Positions 51,206 through 61,386 of a stretch of DNA of 64,000 nt are shown here, one piece after another. The position numbers and the translations under genes are program-made. The stretch covers positions 89,862 to 153,861 of the forward strand of contig JAUHVL010000007.1 of NCBI GenBank assembly GCA_030425045.1, in the 5' to 3' direction. Under the pieces are notes generated by a model that saw nothing but the letters and a program-made list of their open reading frames with translations, was not told the DNA's origin and made no database searches. Position 1 is the stretch's first letter. Each line of letters starts with the position of its first letter. This DNA is from a bacterium. GTDB lineage: Bacteria; Bdellovibrionota; Bacteriovoracia; Bacteriovoracales; Bacteriovoracaceae.

Positions 51206-54200
51206 TTACAGAAGATCAATTAGAGCAACTATGTATCGACTGGTTAAAAGAACTAGGCTGGGAATATGAATGCGGCTATGATATTGGCCCAGATACGGAT
51301 AGACCCTTTCGGAAAGACTATAAAGAAGTCGTAATTGTTGATCGACTAAAAGACTCACTCGTAAGAATAAACCCTAATATCCCCCAAGATAAAATAGATG
51401 AAGTTGTTAAAAGATTATCTAGGCCAGAGTCACCAATTCTTGAAGTAAACAATCGACAATTTCACCGCTTTTTAAATGATGGTGTTCCTATTGAGGCTAG
51501 AGTTGATGGAAGACTTAAAGGAGACTTTGTTAAAGTAATCGACTTTAACAACGTAAAGAATAATGACTTTCTTATTGTTAATCAGTTTACCATTCACGGG
51601 AATAATGGAAATAGAAGACCAGATGTAATTGCTTTTATCAATGGACTCCCAATTGCTGTATTAGAACTTAAAAATCCTGCTGATGAAAATGCTGATATAT
51701 GGAAAGCTTTTGAACAAATAAAGACATACAAGGAAGAACTGCCTGACTTATTCACCTATAACGTCGCTTCAATTATTTCTGATGGCATCAATGCTCGTAT
51801 TGGCTCTATAACAGCAGGAAAAGAGCGTTACGGATATTGGCGTACACTTAGAAATGAAAAAGATATTCCGAAGTTTGAATTTGAACTTGAGACAATGACT
51901 AAAGGCTTTTTTAACAAAGAGCTTTTACTAGACTTCATTAGATATTTTGTCATTTTTGAAGAAAATGGTGGAAACATTATTAAAAAGATTGCTGGTTATC
52001 ACCAGTTTCATGCTGTCCGTGAAGCAGTTAATAGTACAATTGCGGCCACTCAAGACGTGAAAGATGGAAAATGCGGAGTTGTTTGGCACACTCAAGGAAG
52101 TGGAAAGTCGATTTCAATGAGTTGTTATGCTGCTAAGTTAATGAATCATCCTAGAATGAACAATCCAACCTTAGTTGTTGTTACTGATAGGAATGATCTT
52201 GATGGCCAACTCTACCAGACATTTTCAAATGTAAAAGAGCTTCTTCGTGAAGAACCTGAACAAGCTGATAACAGAGATGAGCTAAGAAAACTTTTAAACC
52301 GCCCGTCTGGTGGGATTATTTTTACAACCATCCAGAAGTTTTCTCTTATGGATGGAGAAAATAGCTTTCCTGAACTAACAGATAGATCAAATGTTGTCGT
52401 TATTTCTGATGAAGCACACAGAAGTCAGTATGGTTTAAAGGCTAAGGTTCGTGAAGCTGATGGTAAGATGACATACGGTTATGCCAAACATTTAAGAGAT
52501 GCACTACCTAATGCTGGTTTTATTGGGTTTACTGGTACACCTGTTGCCCAAGAAGACAGAGACACTAAGGCTGTCTTTGGTGATTATGTTTCTGTCTATG
52601 ATATTGAACAAGCTGTAAAAGATGGTGCAACTGTTCCAATCTATTACGAATCAAGACTTGCTGAACTTCAAATGTCATCTGAAGAGTCTGAGATTGATGC
52701 TGAGATAGATGAAGTGATGGAGCAATCAGAAGATAGTTCAGATTCTTACGTTAATGAACAAAAAACAAAATGGGCAGCCCTAGAGAAACTAGTGACTGCT
52801 GACTCCCGTGTAAAACAAGTTGCAAAGAATCTAGTTGAACACTGGGAAGATCGCCTTAAATCTATTGATGGTAAGGCAATGATCGTTTGTATTTCCAGAG
52901 AAGCTTGCGTTCAGATGTATAACGAGATTGTTGCTCTTAGACCTGATTGGGCCGGAACTCTTGATGATAACGGAAGACCTAGTTTAGATGATGGTGCGGT
53001 CAGAATTGTAATGACTGGAAGTGCATCAGATAAAAAAGAGTTGCGAAATCATGTATATGATAAGAAAGGCCGTAAAAAACTTGAAAAGCGTTGTAAGGAT
53101 TCAGAGGACTCATTAAAAATAGTTGTTGTTCGAGATATGTGGCTAACTGGTTTTGATGCTCCAATGATGCATACAATGTATATTGATAAGCCTATGCGAG
53201 GTGCAAACCTTATGCAGGCCATCGCTCGTGTAAACAGAGTTTTTAAAGATAAGCCCGGCGGCTTAGTTGTTGATTACCTTGGTATTACAAATGAACTAAG
53301 AGATGCCCTTAAAACTTATACTCAAAGTAATGGTCAAGGTCAGCCTACGATAGACATTTATGAAGCGTTGTCAGTTCTTTTAGGTAAAGTTGATTACGCT
53401 AGAGATATGCTTAAAGGTGTTGACTATAGTGGTTTTAAAGACCCTAAAAAGCTTTTTCCTATTATCGCTGCTGCTTGCGATCATATTCTTGGTTTAGAAG
53501 ATGGGAAAAAGACGTTCTGTGACATTGCTCTGGCCATTACAAAAGCAAACGCATTATGTGGAACAACACCAGAAGCGGTTGAACTGAGGGAAGAAATTGC
53601 ATTCTTTCAGGCAATTAAGGCAGCTCTTACTAAAAGAGACAATGCCGATAAGAAAATATCAGATGACCAAGTTCAAAACGCTTTGAGGCAAGTTGTATCT
53701 AAGGCCCTAGTCTCAGATAAAATTGTAGATATTTTTGAAGCTGCTGGCCTTGAAAGCCCTGATATATCTATTTTGAGTGATAGCTTCTTGGAAGAAGTAA
53801 AAAATATGAAGCAGAAGAATTTAGCTGTTGAGATGCTATCTCGATTACTTAAAGGTGAAGTTAAATCTAAAACTGCAACAAATATTATTCAGGCTAAGAA
53901 ATATTCAGAACTTTTAACGAATGCATTACTTAAATATCGTAATCGCTCTATTGAAACGGCTCAAGTAATCGAAGAGTTAATTCAAATGGCAAAAGACTTC
54001 AAAAAAGAAATGAGCCGTGGCGAAGACCTTGGCTTAAATGAAGATGAATTAGCTTTTTATGATGCCCTTGCTGATAATGAGCCTGCTGTTAGAGAACTAG
54101 GTGATGAAATTCTCAAGGCTATTGCCCATGAATTAACCGATCAACTCAGAAAGACTGTTACCGTTGACTGGGCCAAGCGTGAAAGTGTTAGAGCCAGTAT

Positions 54201-54318
54201 TAGAATTAAAATTAAAAGATTATTGAGGAAATATAAGTACCCACCAGAAAAAACAGAAGAAGCAATCGCTTTAGTTTTAAAACAAGCTGAAACTCTTTCT
54301 GAAAGTTGGGTAAGTTGA
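51202..54318 (+). CDS. hsdR: Type I restriction subunit R
   Basis: The N-terminal nuclease domain has PDVIAFINGLPIAVLELKNP, a PD-x-ELK site. The SF2 motor follows, with Walker A HTQGSGKSISM, DEAHRSQYG, GFTGTPV and VVRDMWLTGFDAP/QAIARVNR. At 1038 aa it is full length. It translocates and cuts unmodified DNA. The next defence gene (SIR2) follows after 6 bases, suggesting a common operon. Confidence 0.96.
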   Translation: MITEDQLEQLCIDWLKELGWEYECGYDIGPDTDRPFRKDYKEVVIVDRLKDSLVRINPNIPQDKIDEVVKRLSRPESPILEVNNRQFHRFLNDGVPIEARVDGRLKGDFVKVIDFNNVKNNDFLIVNQFTIHGNNGNRRPDVIAFINGLPIAVLELKNPADENADIWKAFEQIKTYKEELPDLFTYNVASIISDGINARIGSITAGKERYGYWRTLRNEKDIPKFEFELETMTKGFFNKELLLDFIRYFVIFEENGGNIIKKIAGYHQFHAVREAVNSTIAATQDVKDGKCGVVWHTQGSGKSISMSCYAAKLMNHPRMNNPTLVVVTDRNDLDGQLYQTFSNVKELLREEPEQADNRDELRKLLNRPSGGIIFTTIQKFSLMDGENSFPELTDRSNVVVISDEAHRSQYGLKAKVREADGKMTYGYAKHLRDALPNAGFIGFTGTPVAQEDRDTKAVFGDYVSVYDIEQAVKDGATVPIYYESRLAELQMSSEESEIDAEIDEVMEQSEDSSDSYVNEQKTKWAALEKLVTADSRVKQVAKNLVEHWEDRLKSIDGKAMIVCISREACVQMYNEIVALRPDWAGTLDDNGRPSLDDGAVRIVMTGSASDKKELRNHVYDKKGRKKLEKRCKDSEDSLKIVVVRDMWLTGFDAPMMHTMYIDKPMRGANLMQAIARVNRVFKDKPGGLVVDYLGITNELRDALKTYTQSNGQGQPTIDIYEALSVLLGKVDYARDMLKGVDYSGFKDPKKLFPIIAAACDHILGLEDGKKTFCDIALAITKANALCGTTPEAVELREEIAFFQAIKAALTKRDNADKKISDDQVQNALRQVVSKALVSDKIVDIFEAAGLESPDISILSDSFLEEVKNMKQKNLAVEMLSRLLKGEVKSKTATNIIQAKKYSELLTNALLKYRNRSIETAQVIEELIQMAKDFKKEMSRGEDLGLNEDELAFYDALADNEPAVRELGDEILKAIAHELTDQLRKTVTVDWAKRESVRASIRIKIKRLLRKYKYPPEKTEEAIALVLKQAETLSESWVS

Positions 54319-54324
54319 GGTTAA

Positions 54325-57300
54325 ATGTCTGAGATCGTCCCAATCCCTAAATTAAGAAAAGAGATAAAGGATGCTGCTGAGAATAAAGAATTAGCTATTT
54401 TTATCGGGGCAGGAGTTTCTCGTTTATATAACTGCGATGGCTGGGATGAACTCGCTACACGTCTAGTTAAGTCCTGCTTTAACTCAAAAAACAAAAAAGG
54501 TGAAAGCCTAATTACTTTTAAAGAGAAAGAGTACCTTTTAGGTGAAAGAAATCGAAAAAAAGTAATAACAATCTGTAAAAACTTACTTTATGAAGCGGGC
54601 TTTAAAGATGTTTATCATAACACTTTAAAAAAAGGGCTTCGTCATAACGAAGCAATTCCAAGTGATAATATTTATGATTATTTGTTTAAAATGGGGTTCG
54701 GTGGAGTTTATTTAACAACAAATGCAGACGCACATTTTTCAAACAAATTTGAAAACCGTTTGTCTTATAAATTAAGCCAACTAACTAAGAACAAAATAGA
54801 CCGTTCAAGATTATACCACTTACATGGCTATATTGAGGATATAGATTCATTAATTTTCACAGTTCCTGAGTATTTACGCCACTACAATAGTGACAACAAA
54901 GAATATCTAAGATTTCTAAAAGAAATATTTTTGAAGTACACAGTTCTATTTGTTGGATATGGTTTAGACGAACTTGAGATTCTTGAGTTTATGGCAGCGA
55001 AATCAGACCTTGATGGAAACAATAAAAATAAAAGAAGATTTCTGTTATTTCCACTCTATAAGGGTGAAGAAAACATATTAAGGAATGAAAAGTCATATTT
55101 TGATTCATTTGGTATTGAAGTAATTGCCTATGAAAAAGATCAAAATGGCTATAACCAGTTAATTGATGTCATTAAAACATGGGCAAATGAAATAGATCAG
55201 ACTTCATCTGTTTTGGTAGATAACTATAGAGAGATTGAAGATATCGCAAATAATTTCTCTGATGAAAATTCAGAGAGACTTCTTCACTTAATTTCTCATG
55301 ACGAATCGAGGAAATTACATTTTTTCAAAACAGTGGCAGAAAGCAGTACGCCGTCAGACTGGCTAGAGTTCTTAAAAAGGAATGGATACTTCAATCCTGC
55401 TGACTCACCAGAGCCAGTCGAGTCACCAGATAATAAAGGATACTTTAGTATTCCCCACTGGTACGTTTTAGATTATTTAGATTCAGTTGCATCAGAGAAT
55501 GAGTTAAATCCGAAGAAGAAAATATCTAAGCTCCTGAAGCAGGTAATTAAAGAAAATTGTGCATATATCAAGGAACAAGATAGTCAGAAAAGGAACTATA
55601 GAACCCAATGGGTATTAATAAAAATCATAGCAAAATTACCTATTGATGAAATTACTGTTACACATGCGAATAACATAGCTTTGCTTGTGAAATCTTATTG
55701 GAACAATACATTGATGTCTTCAGAGTTGGCCAAGTCGGCGACTCAAAAGCTATTAATGACAGGGAACAAAAACATTGTTGTTAAGCTTTTCAAAATTATA
55801 ATTTCTGAAGAATTAAAAGAAAACTCATTCGGCGGCGAGTATCACTCATTATTAGATGACCACTGGCTAAAGGATTTACTTGAAAATAATTTAGAGTTTC
55901 TAACATCTAGCTTTCCGCTAGAATGCTTAGAGGTTTTAATTAAACATATTAATACACTATACAGTAAAAAAAGTTCCATGTTTGGAACGGTTTGGATTCC
56001 CGACATTGAAGGAAAAAAGAACAACTTTCCAGATAAGTATCAAGTGCAACTTGTTCATATAGGTAAATGCTTAATAGATTCAATCGAAGACAAAGAGAAG
56101 GTAAAGGAAGTAATTGAACTGTTGGAGAAGCGAAAGGCTCCAATATTAAAGAGACTCCTCTTTTACACATACACTATTAACTTTTCCAAGTTGAAATCTT
56201 ATATTTGGGAAAAAATAAAACAGAAAAATCCTCTTAAGTTTATTGATGGAAAGCGAGAGGTCTATACATTCTTCTCTGAAAATGCAGATCAGTTTAAGAA
56301 GAGCCATATCAAACTTATATTGGAGTGGATAGAAAAGATTAACTACTCTGATTTAAAAGAAAAATCTAGAAAAGAAAAAGTAGAAGCTTACGCAAAAAAA
56401 GAATGGCTAAGCTCTCTTCTTTCATCAAAAGATGAATCAGTTTTAAAACTATACAAGAGTTATGATTTAATAAACCCATCAGAGCTTGAACATCCCGGCT
56501 ATAGTTCTTGGATGGAGTCTGGATGGGTTTCGCATACAAGTCCATATAGGATAGAAGACTTAAAAGGCCTTACAGTTGAAGAGCTTATTAGTAAGACAAA
56601 GGAATTTAAGGAAGAAAAAAACTGGAGAAGAAATGCCCCTTCAAAAGAGGGCCTTGCTGATGCACTGGAATTATTGGTTGAAGATGAACCTGCAAAATTT
56701 ATAAATAATATAGAAGCGTTTCTTTCTCTAGACCCTTACTATATTTATCATCTATTTCTAGGTGTGAAAAAGGCTTCCTCTGAAAAACTAATATTTTCTT
56801 GGCATGATTTTTTAGACTGTATTTTGAATCATATAAAAACTGGTTTTAAGTGGAACCATGAAGATGATGACTCCTATTCGTATTCTCATGCGTATTTAAA
56901 AGAGTTTCTCTCTTTTTTATCTAATCAAATTAGAGATGAATCTTCTGGTGTTGAAAACTCCCTTATCCCCAAAATAGATGATTTGTTAATCTATACATTC
57001 GCAAATTATAAAATCAAAGATAATGCTGATAGAGATGATGTCGTAACATTATCCATAAACACACTTCCCGGCCTTTTAATGGAAACAACAATTACATATT
57101 TGCTTTGGGTTGCGCGAGATACAAAAAAAGAAAGTGATATAAAATGGGATGATCGCTTTAAAGAACTATTTACAGAGAAATTAACTTCCCCAAAGAGGGA
57201 TAGAGAGTTCTCTGCAACATTAGGAAAGTTCATCCGAAATATACTATTTTTAGACTCAAACTGGGTCTGGGACAACTTCGACAAGATTTTCCCACAAGAT

Positions 57301-58020
57301 AACGAGCTGTTTTGGAAAGATACAATAAGTGCATTATTATTTTATATGAATAATGTATATGATGAAATTTATAAAAAACTAAAGGATTTGGGACACTACT
57401 CAAAAGCATTAAAAACAGAGTTTTACTCTGATGACATTGGTTCGCGAGTTATCGAGCATGTCTGTGTCGCTTATTTGTTTGGATTAGAAGAGTATCAAGA
57501 TAGCTTGCTTAAAGATGTAATTGATGATGATAACTTTTCTTATATCATGAAAGCCATTTGGTTTTTTTCTCGCAGAGATATTAAGGATGATGAGGAAAAA
57601 AGAAATAGAATCTCTGTTTTTTGGTCAGCTATTTTCAACAAGTTTAAAGACTTAGAAGATAATGAATCTAAAAAAATTATTCTTGAACTTGCATCTCTTC
57701 AAAAGCACTTCAACTCCCTCACAACTAATTTTGAAATGCTTAAGGTTTCATTTAGTCGATGCTCATTAGATCACTACCCATTTGAACCATTTGAGATAAT
57801 ACGAAAGTATGTAGACAATGAAGCTGGTCTTGTTGGGGATCTAATAATTTCCTCTATAGATGGTGGATTTTACTTTTCATACAAAGAAGATGTCTTGCAG
57901 GCAGTTATTGAAAAAATGTATGAAGCTAATGAAAAAGAACGTGCTGACAAAATTTGCATAGCATATTTACATAAGGGAATCGGATGGCCGAGAGAGATTT
58001 ATGACAAATACAATTCATAA
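54325..58020 (+). CDS. SIR2-domain defence protein with a long helical C-terminus
   Basis: The N-terminal ~290 residues are a SIR2_2-type NADase domain: AIFIGAGVSRLYN, the TTNAD motif, RLYHLHGYIED (catalytic His) and LFVGYGLDELEIL. The remaining ~940 residues are helical repeats without a recognised enzyme motif, probably a sensor. Large SIR2 proteins deplete NAD when phage proteins are sensed (DSR-type defence). It is co-directional with hsdR and overlaps the next membrane-protein gene by 20 bases, so the two may form one system. Confidence 0.85.
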   Translation: MSEIVPIPKLRKEIKDAAENKELAIFIGAGVSRLYNCDGWDELATRLVKSCFNSKNKKGESLITFKEKEYLLGERNRKKVITICKNLLYEAGFKDVYHNTLKKGLRHNEAIPSDNIYDYLFKMGFGGVYLTTNADAHFSNKFENRLSYKLSQLTKNKIDRSRLYHLHGYIEDIDSLIFTVPEYLRHYNSDNKEYLRFLKEIFLKYTVLFVGYGLDELEILEFMAAKSDLDGNNKNKRRFLLFPLYKGEENILRNEKSYFDSFGIEVIAYEKDQNGYNQLIDVIKTWANEIDQTSSVLVDNYREIEDIANNFSDENSERLLHLISHDESRKLHFFKTVAESSTPSDWLEFLKRNGYFNPADSPEPVESPDNKGYFSIPHWYVLDYLDSVASENELNPKKKISKLLKQVIKENCAYIKEQDSQKRNYRTQWVLIKIIAKLPIDEITVTHANNIALLVKSYWNNTLMSSELAKSATQKLLMTGNKNIVVKLFKIIISEELKENSFGGEYHSLLDDHWLKDLLENNLEFLTSSFPLECLEVLIKHINTLYSKKSSMFGTVWIPDIEGKKNNFPDKYQVQLVHIGKCLIDSIEDKEKVKEVIELLEKRKAPILKRLLFYTYTINFSKLKSYIWEKIKQKNPLKFIDGKREVYTFFSENADQFKKSHIKLILEWIEKINYSDLKEKSRKEKVEAYAKKEWLSSLLSSKDESVLKLYKSYDLINPSELEHPGYSSWMESGWVSHTSPYRIEDLKGLTVEELISKTKEFKEEKNWRRNAPSKEGLADALELLVEDEPAKFINNIEAFLSLDPYYIYHLFLGVKKASSEKLIFSWHDFLDCILNHIKTGFKWNHEDDDSYSYSHAYLKEFLSFLSNQIRDESSGVENSLIPKIDDLLIYTFANYKIKDNADRDDVVTLSINTLPGLLMETTITYLLWVARDTKKESDIKWDDRFKELFTEKLTSPKRDREFSATLGKFIRNILFLDSNWVWDNFDKIFPQDNELFWKDTISALLFYMNNVYDEIYKKLKDLGHYSKALKTEFYSDDIGSRVIEHVCVAYLFGLEEYQDSLLKDVIDDDNFSYIMKAIWFFSRRDIKDDEEKRNRISVFWSAIFNKFKDLEDNESKKIILELASLQKHFNSLTTNFEMLKVSFSRCSLDHYPFEPFEIIRKYVDNEAGLVGDLIISSIDGGFYFSYKEDVLQAVIEKMYEANEKERADKICIAYLHKGIGWPREIYDKYNS

Positions 58021-59626
58021 TATAGATAAAACATATTTTCTTAAAAAAAATATATTACTGATCCTTTTTCTGATTGTTGTGGAATTTAGCTTGGTATTTT
58101 TTAGAGAGTCCTATTATCAAAACCTCAAAGAAATATCGTCTTGGCTTTTTGCGATAAACTTTTCTTTTGCAGTATTTTCTATCAACTTTACTTTCTTTGG
58201 TACTGAGTTCTCAAAATATAGAATACTTAAAAATGATATTAAACCGAGACAGTGGTTTAATATTTGGCTATGCTTAGTTCTTCCTTTGCTTCTTCCTGTA
58301 ATCTATTTAGTGAATGTTAAATATTTCCACTTTTTTAGTCTTTGGCTTTTGCCTGTGGTGTTGTTTTCATCTTTAGATAACGCGTGGAGGACATGGAAAG
58401 AACTTAATCCTCGCGAATATATTGCGAAAAGCTTTTCAAGTGAAATATTTAGTAGTTATTTACAGAGACTTTTTACTCAAATGGAAATTGAAGTTAAGGA
58501 ATTTGAATCATATATAAAAAATGAAAGAAGTGATGCTAGTCCATTTTCTACATTTAGATTTTCACCAACTAGTATTGGCTTAAAGAATGAGGATATTTGG
58601 GATAAATTAATTGAGCTGTTAAATACTGCTCGTACAAACCAAGATCACATAACATTTACAAAAACATTTAATAAAATTCTAGAGTTAGCAGAACTATCAT
58701 TTAATACAAAACTTGGTAGTAACGATCAGTATAATGAAAGAGCAGGCTTAGGGACAATTTCTCGTAAAAGAATCCAATCTATCGTTATTTCAACTTATAA
58801 AGACGATTCAGGAGGTATGTTTACAGAGGTAATTAGCACTGTTCTGATAAAGGAAATGATGTCTGATAAGTGTAGAGCTAATCCGTTAAGTGATTACTCT
58901 TCTTTGATTTCATCAAATCTTTTTTGGCTCAGCTCAAGGTATTTAGAAGATCATAGCGAATCATTACCGCTAAACGTGTTGAGATGTTTCCATTCTTTTG
59001 CTGAGCTTTCAATTAAAAAGATTAAAGAAGGAAACTCTGACATGGCTGTAGTTGATGAACACAACATTTCATCTTATGCGCTTTACATTAAATCACTATG
59101 TCAAAAGGCCATTGAAGTTAGAGAAGAACATTATATCTATAGATGTATTGAAGCTCTAGGCTTTCTTGGCTGTAATTCTGCCAAACAAGACAGTGCTCCT
59201 ACAACATTAGCCTGTCTTGAGTCATTAGCTCAAATAGGAAGAGAGACTCGTGCAAATAGCCTAAATTGCTTTGATAGAAAGTGCATAATACCTTTTCATT
59301 CACATGCAGAGGAAAATATTGGACATATAGCGACTTGGGCCGTCGGAAAGAATTCAAATCCGACTATTTTTGGGGGTATTATTCAAGCTGTTTCTAGACT
59401 TAGAGGTGTAGTCTGTAAAGTCGATCCCAAGAAAGGCGGAAATCCTGTATTTTGGATAAGTGAAGAAGTTAAGGACGATAAAAAAGTTCCACACATAGAA
59501 TCACTAGGTGGAATGTATGGATATTCAGGCAAGATTGATTACTCTGATTTAAATAATTTAGCCGAATATAAATTAGAAGGCTTTATGGGTGAAAAGTTTT
59601 ATTCCACACCTGTACCAATTTCTTAA
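58001..59626 (+). CDS. Membrane protein paired with the SIR2 gene
   Basis: Four hydrophobic segments lie within the first ~130 residues (NILLILFLIVVEFSLVFF, SWLFAINFSFAVFSINFTFF, WLCLVLPLLLPVIYLV, FSLWLLPVVLFSSL). About 400 soluble helical residues follow, with a few Cys/His. The gene starts inside the SIR2 gene. No domain is recognised. A membrane effector or sensor coupled to the SIR2 protein is suggested by overlap only. Confidence 0.6.
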   Translation: MTNTIHNIDKTYFLKKNILLILFLIVVEFSLVFFRESYYQNLKEISSWLFAINFSFAVFSINFTFFGTEFSKYRILKNDIKPRQWFNIWLCLVLPLLLPVIYLVNVKYFHFFSLWLLPVVLFSSLDNAWRTWKELNPREYIAKSFSSEIFSSYLQRLFTQMEIEVKEFESYIKNERSDASPFSTFRFSPTSIGLKNEDIWDKLIELLNTARTNQDHITFTKTFNKILELAELSFNTKLGSNDQYNERAGLGTISRKRIQSIVISTYKDDSGGMFTEVISTVLIKEMMSDKCRANPLSDYSSLISSNLFWLSSRYLEDHSESLPLNVLRCFHSFAELSIKKIKEGNSDMAVVDEHNISSYALYIKSLCQKAIEVREEHYIYRCIEALGFLGCNSAKQDSAPTTLACLESLAQIGRETRANSLNCFDRKCIIPFHSHAEENIGHIATWAVGKNSNPTIFGGIIQAVSRLRGVVCKVDPKKGGNPVFWISEEVKDDKKVPHIESLGGMYGYSGKIDYSDLNNLAEYKLEGFMGEKFYSTPVPIS

Positions 59627-59663
59627 TTTTAGACTCAAGGTAAAGTGTTGATTATGATAAACT

Positions 59664-60170
59664 CTACAACTTGTTCTTCTTTCTCATTTTTTTGACTCGA
59701 CTTCTTGAGCCGCAAGTCTTGGAACACCACTTTACATTTGAGCGACCAATAAAAAATTTCTGACATTCTTGACTTTGACATCTTTTAAGTCCGTCAAGCC
59801 AGCCAAGAGAGGCCATGCTTGAAAATAGATAACAAGCAAAAACTCCGGGGGCTGGGTGATGTTTAAGATGTGCTACATAAGTTGTTATAAGTTTTTGATT
59901 TTTTCTTCCAATAAAACATTGGTGTTTAACGGGTTCGAGGAATTTATTTAGTTCATCAATTAATTGATTAGTAGGCCCATCTTTTTCATATGAACTCATT
60001 AAATTAAACAAAGATTTAGAAAGTGCAACTTTGCTTTTTGGCCCTTCTTCTCCTTCTTCAAGATAGCAATTAGCACCATCAATTAAAAACTCCACGGAGT
60101 CTTTATCGTATCTCTGAGGCTCTTTACCGTCTTTTATGACAAGTACGCAGTCATGTAACGCTTTTTCCAT
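59664..60170 (-). CDS. CGNR-type Zn-finger protein
   Basis: The 168-aa protein ends in CQSQECQKFFIGRSNVKWC followed by SKTCGSRSRVKK, a CGNR-like finger with C-x4-C-x9-11-C-x3-C. The N-terminal ~120 residues are helical (ABATE-like in position, though sequence is not clear). Such proteins are putative stress or defence regulators. It is convergent with the membrane-protein gene and divergent from the CoiA-like gene. Confidence 0.65.
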   Translation of the reverse strand: MEKALHDCVLVIKDGKEPQRYDKDSVEFLIDGANCYLEEGEEGPKSKVALSKSLFNLMSSYEKDGPTNQLIDELNKFLEPVKHQCFIGRKNQKLITTYVAHLKHHPAPGVFACYLFSSMASLGWLDGLKRCQSQECQKFFIGRSNVKWCSKTCGSRSRVKKMRKKNKL

Positions 60171-60249
60171 GTGTTTCCTATCTTGAAGGTGTTACGGGTT
60201 TTGTGGTTATATACCGTTACATTGAAAATATCAAACTCAAGGGGAAAAT

Positions 60250-61041
60250 ATGAAATTTGCACTAATTAACGGGTCTAAAGAGCTTCCTACACCAAAGGCA
60301 GAAGGTATTTGCCCTTGCTGCGAAGCAAAAGTTATTTCAAAATGTGGGGATATAAAGCTTTGGCATTGGGCACATTACTCAAAACGTAACTGTGATACAT
60401 GGTGGGAAAACGAGACTCAATGGCATAGAGATTGGAAAAATTTCTTTCCTATTGAATGGCAAGAGGTAATTCATCAGGCAGATGATGGAGAGAAACATAT
60501 TGCTGACGTTAAAACTGAACATAACTGTGTTTTAGAATTTCAACACTCCTTTATTAGCAAAGAAGAGAGAGAGTCACGAAATGACTTTTACTCGAATATT
60601 GTTTGGGTAGTTGATGGTCTTAGAAGAAAAAGAGATAAAGATCAATTCTTCAAAGCCTTGGCTGGAGGTGTTCAGGTTATGCCAAGCCCATTATTAGTTA
60701 AAATTTATATTGATGAAAGTCGAATCATTCAGGAATGGAGTGATAGTAAGGAATCAGTTTTTATTGATTTTGGAGATGAACAAAGGATATGGTGGTTGCT
60801 TCCTATAAAAGATGATAGCTGGTCTTATGTTGTTCCTTTTTCTCGCCAAGAGTTTATCAACTTTAATCTGGGTAAGGTGAATGTTGATTTTGTATCTTTT
60901 CTAAAGAACTGTTTAAGAGAATATGCTCTCTTGTTCCAACAGAGGCACAAAACTAGAAGTAGAGAGCTTTTTCCAATTTCTCATATTAAACCCAAAATCT
61001 ATTATCGTTACCAACCCAGAAGGAGGTCAAGAAGGCTGTAA
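60250..61041 (+). CDS. CoiA-like competence/nuclease protein
   Basis: Paired Cys (ICPCCEAK) and HWAH (LWHWAHYSKRNC) make a Zn site, then ETQWHRDWKNFF and IADVKT... VLEFQHSFIS follow, the CoiA pattern of a PD-(D/E)XK-like nuclease (D and E-F-Q-H). The C-terminal ~90 residues are basic. CoiA family proteins promote DNA processing in uptake or recombination. An AAGGGGAAA site lies before the ATG. Confidence 0.75.
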   Translation: MKFALINGSKELPTPKAEGICPCCEAKVISKCGDIKLWHWAHYSKRNCDTWWENETQWHRDWKNFFPIEWQEVIHQADDGEKHIADVKTEHNCVLEFQHSFISKEERESRNDFYSNIVWVVDGLRRKRDKDQFFKALAGGVQVMPSPLLVKIYIDESRIIQEWSDSKESVFIDFGDEQRIWWLLPIKDDSWSYVVPFSRQEFINFNLGKVNVDFVSFLKNCLREYALLFQQRHKTRSRELFPISHIKPKIYYRYQPRRRSRRL

Positions 61042-61137
61042 ACTATGAACTCAAAATTACTGTTTAGCTAAGAACTTGAGATTATAAGCATTATCATTAG
61101 TAATCTATGTTTTTGTTGAATTATGCTGGAAGATAAC

Positions 61138-61154
61138 ATACCCTATGGGGGTAT
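61138..61154. promoter_or_regulatory. CsoR operator
   Basis: ATACCCTATGGGGGTAT agrees with the CsoR consensus (TACCC-N4-GGGGTA) and sits immediately upstream of the ribosome site of the copper chaperone gene. The last gene of the operon encodes a CsoR-type repressor. Confidence 0.85.
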
Positions 61155-61166
61155 ATGGAGGTTTTA

Positions 61167-61385
61167 ATGAAAACATTAAATATTGAAGTTGAAGGTATGA
61201 GTTGTGGTGGCTGTGTAAAAAAAATTTCAAATCATTTTCAAAATATAGACGGTATCTCGGAGACGAAAGTAAGTCTTGAGGGACAAACAGTTACGATTAT
61301 TGCAGATGATGATCTTTCAAATATGAAGGTTAGAAATGATCTAATCGAACTTGGTTTTAGCGTTAAGAGTATCAAAAAGGCTTAA
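61167..61385 (+). CDS. copZ: Copper chaperone CopZ-like (HMA domain)
   Basis: This 72-aa HMA domain carries the metal motif M-S-C-G-G-C (EGMSCGGCVKKISNHF). I took the ATG at 61167, with GGAGG six bases upstream; an in-frame ATG at 61155 would overlap that site. It should bind copper(I) and pass it to the P-type ATPase. Its stop is followed by the copA ATG after one base. Confidence 0.9.
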   Translation: MKTLNIEVEGMSCGGCVKKISNHFQNIDGISETKVSLEGQTVTIIADDDLSNMKVRNDLIELGFSVKSIKKA

Positions 61386-61386
61386 A

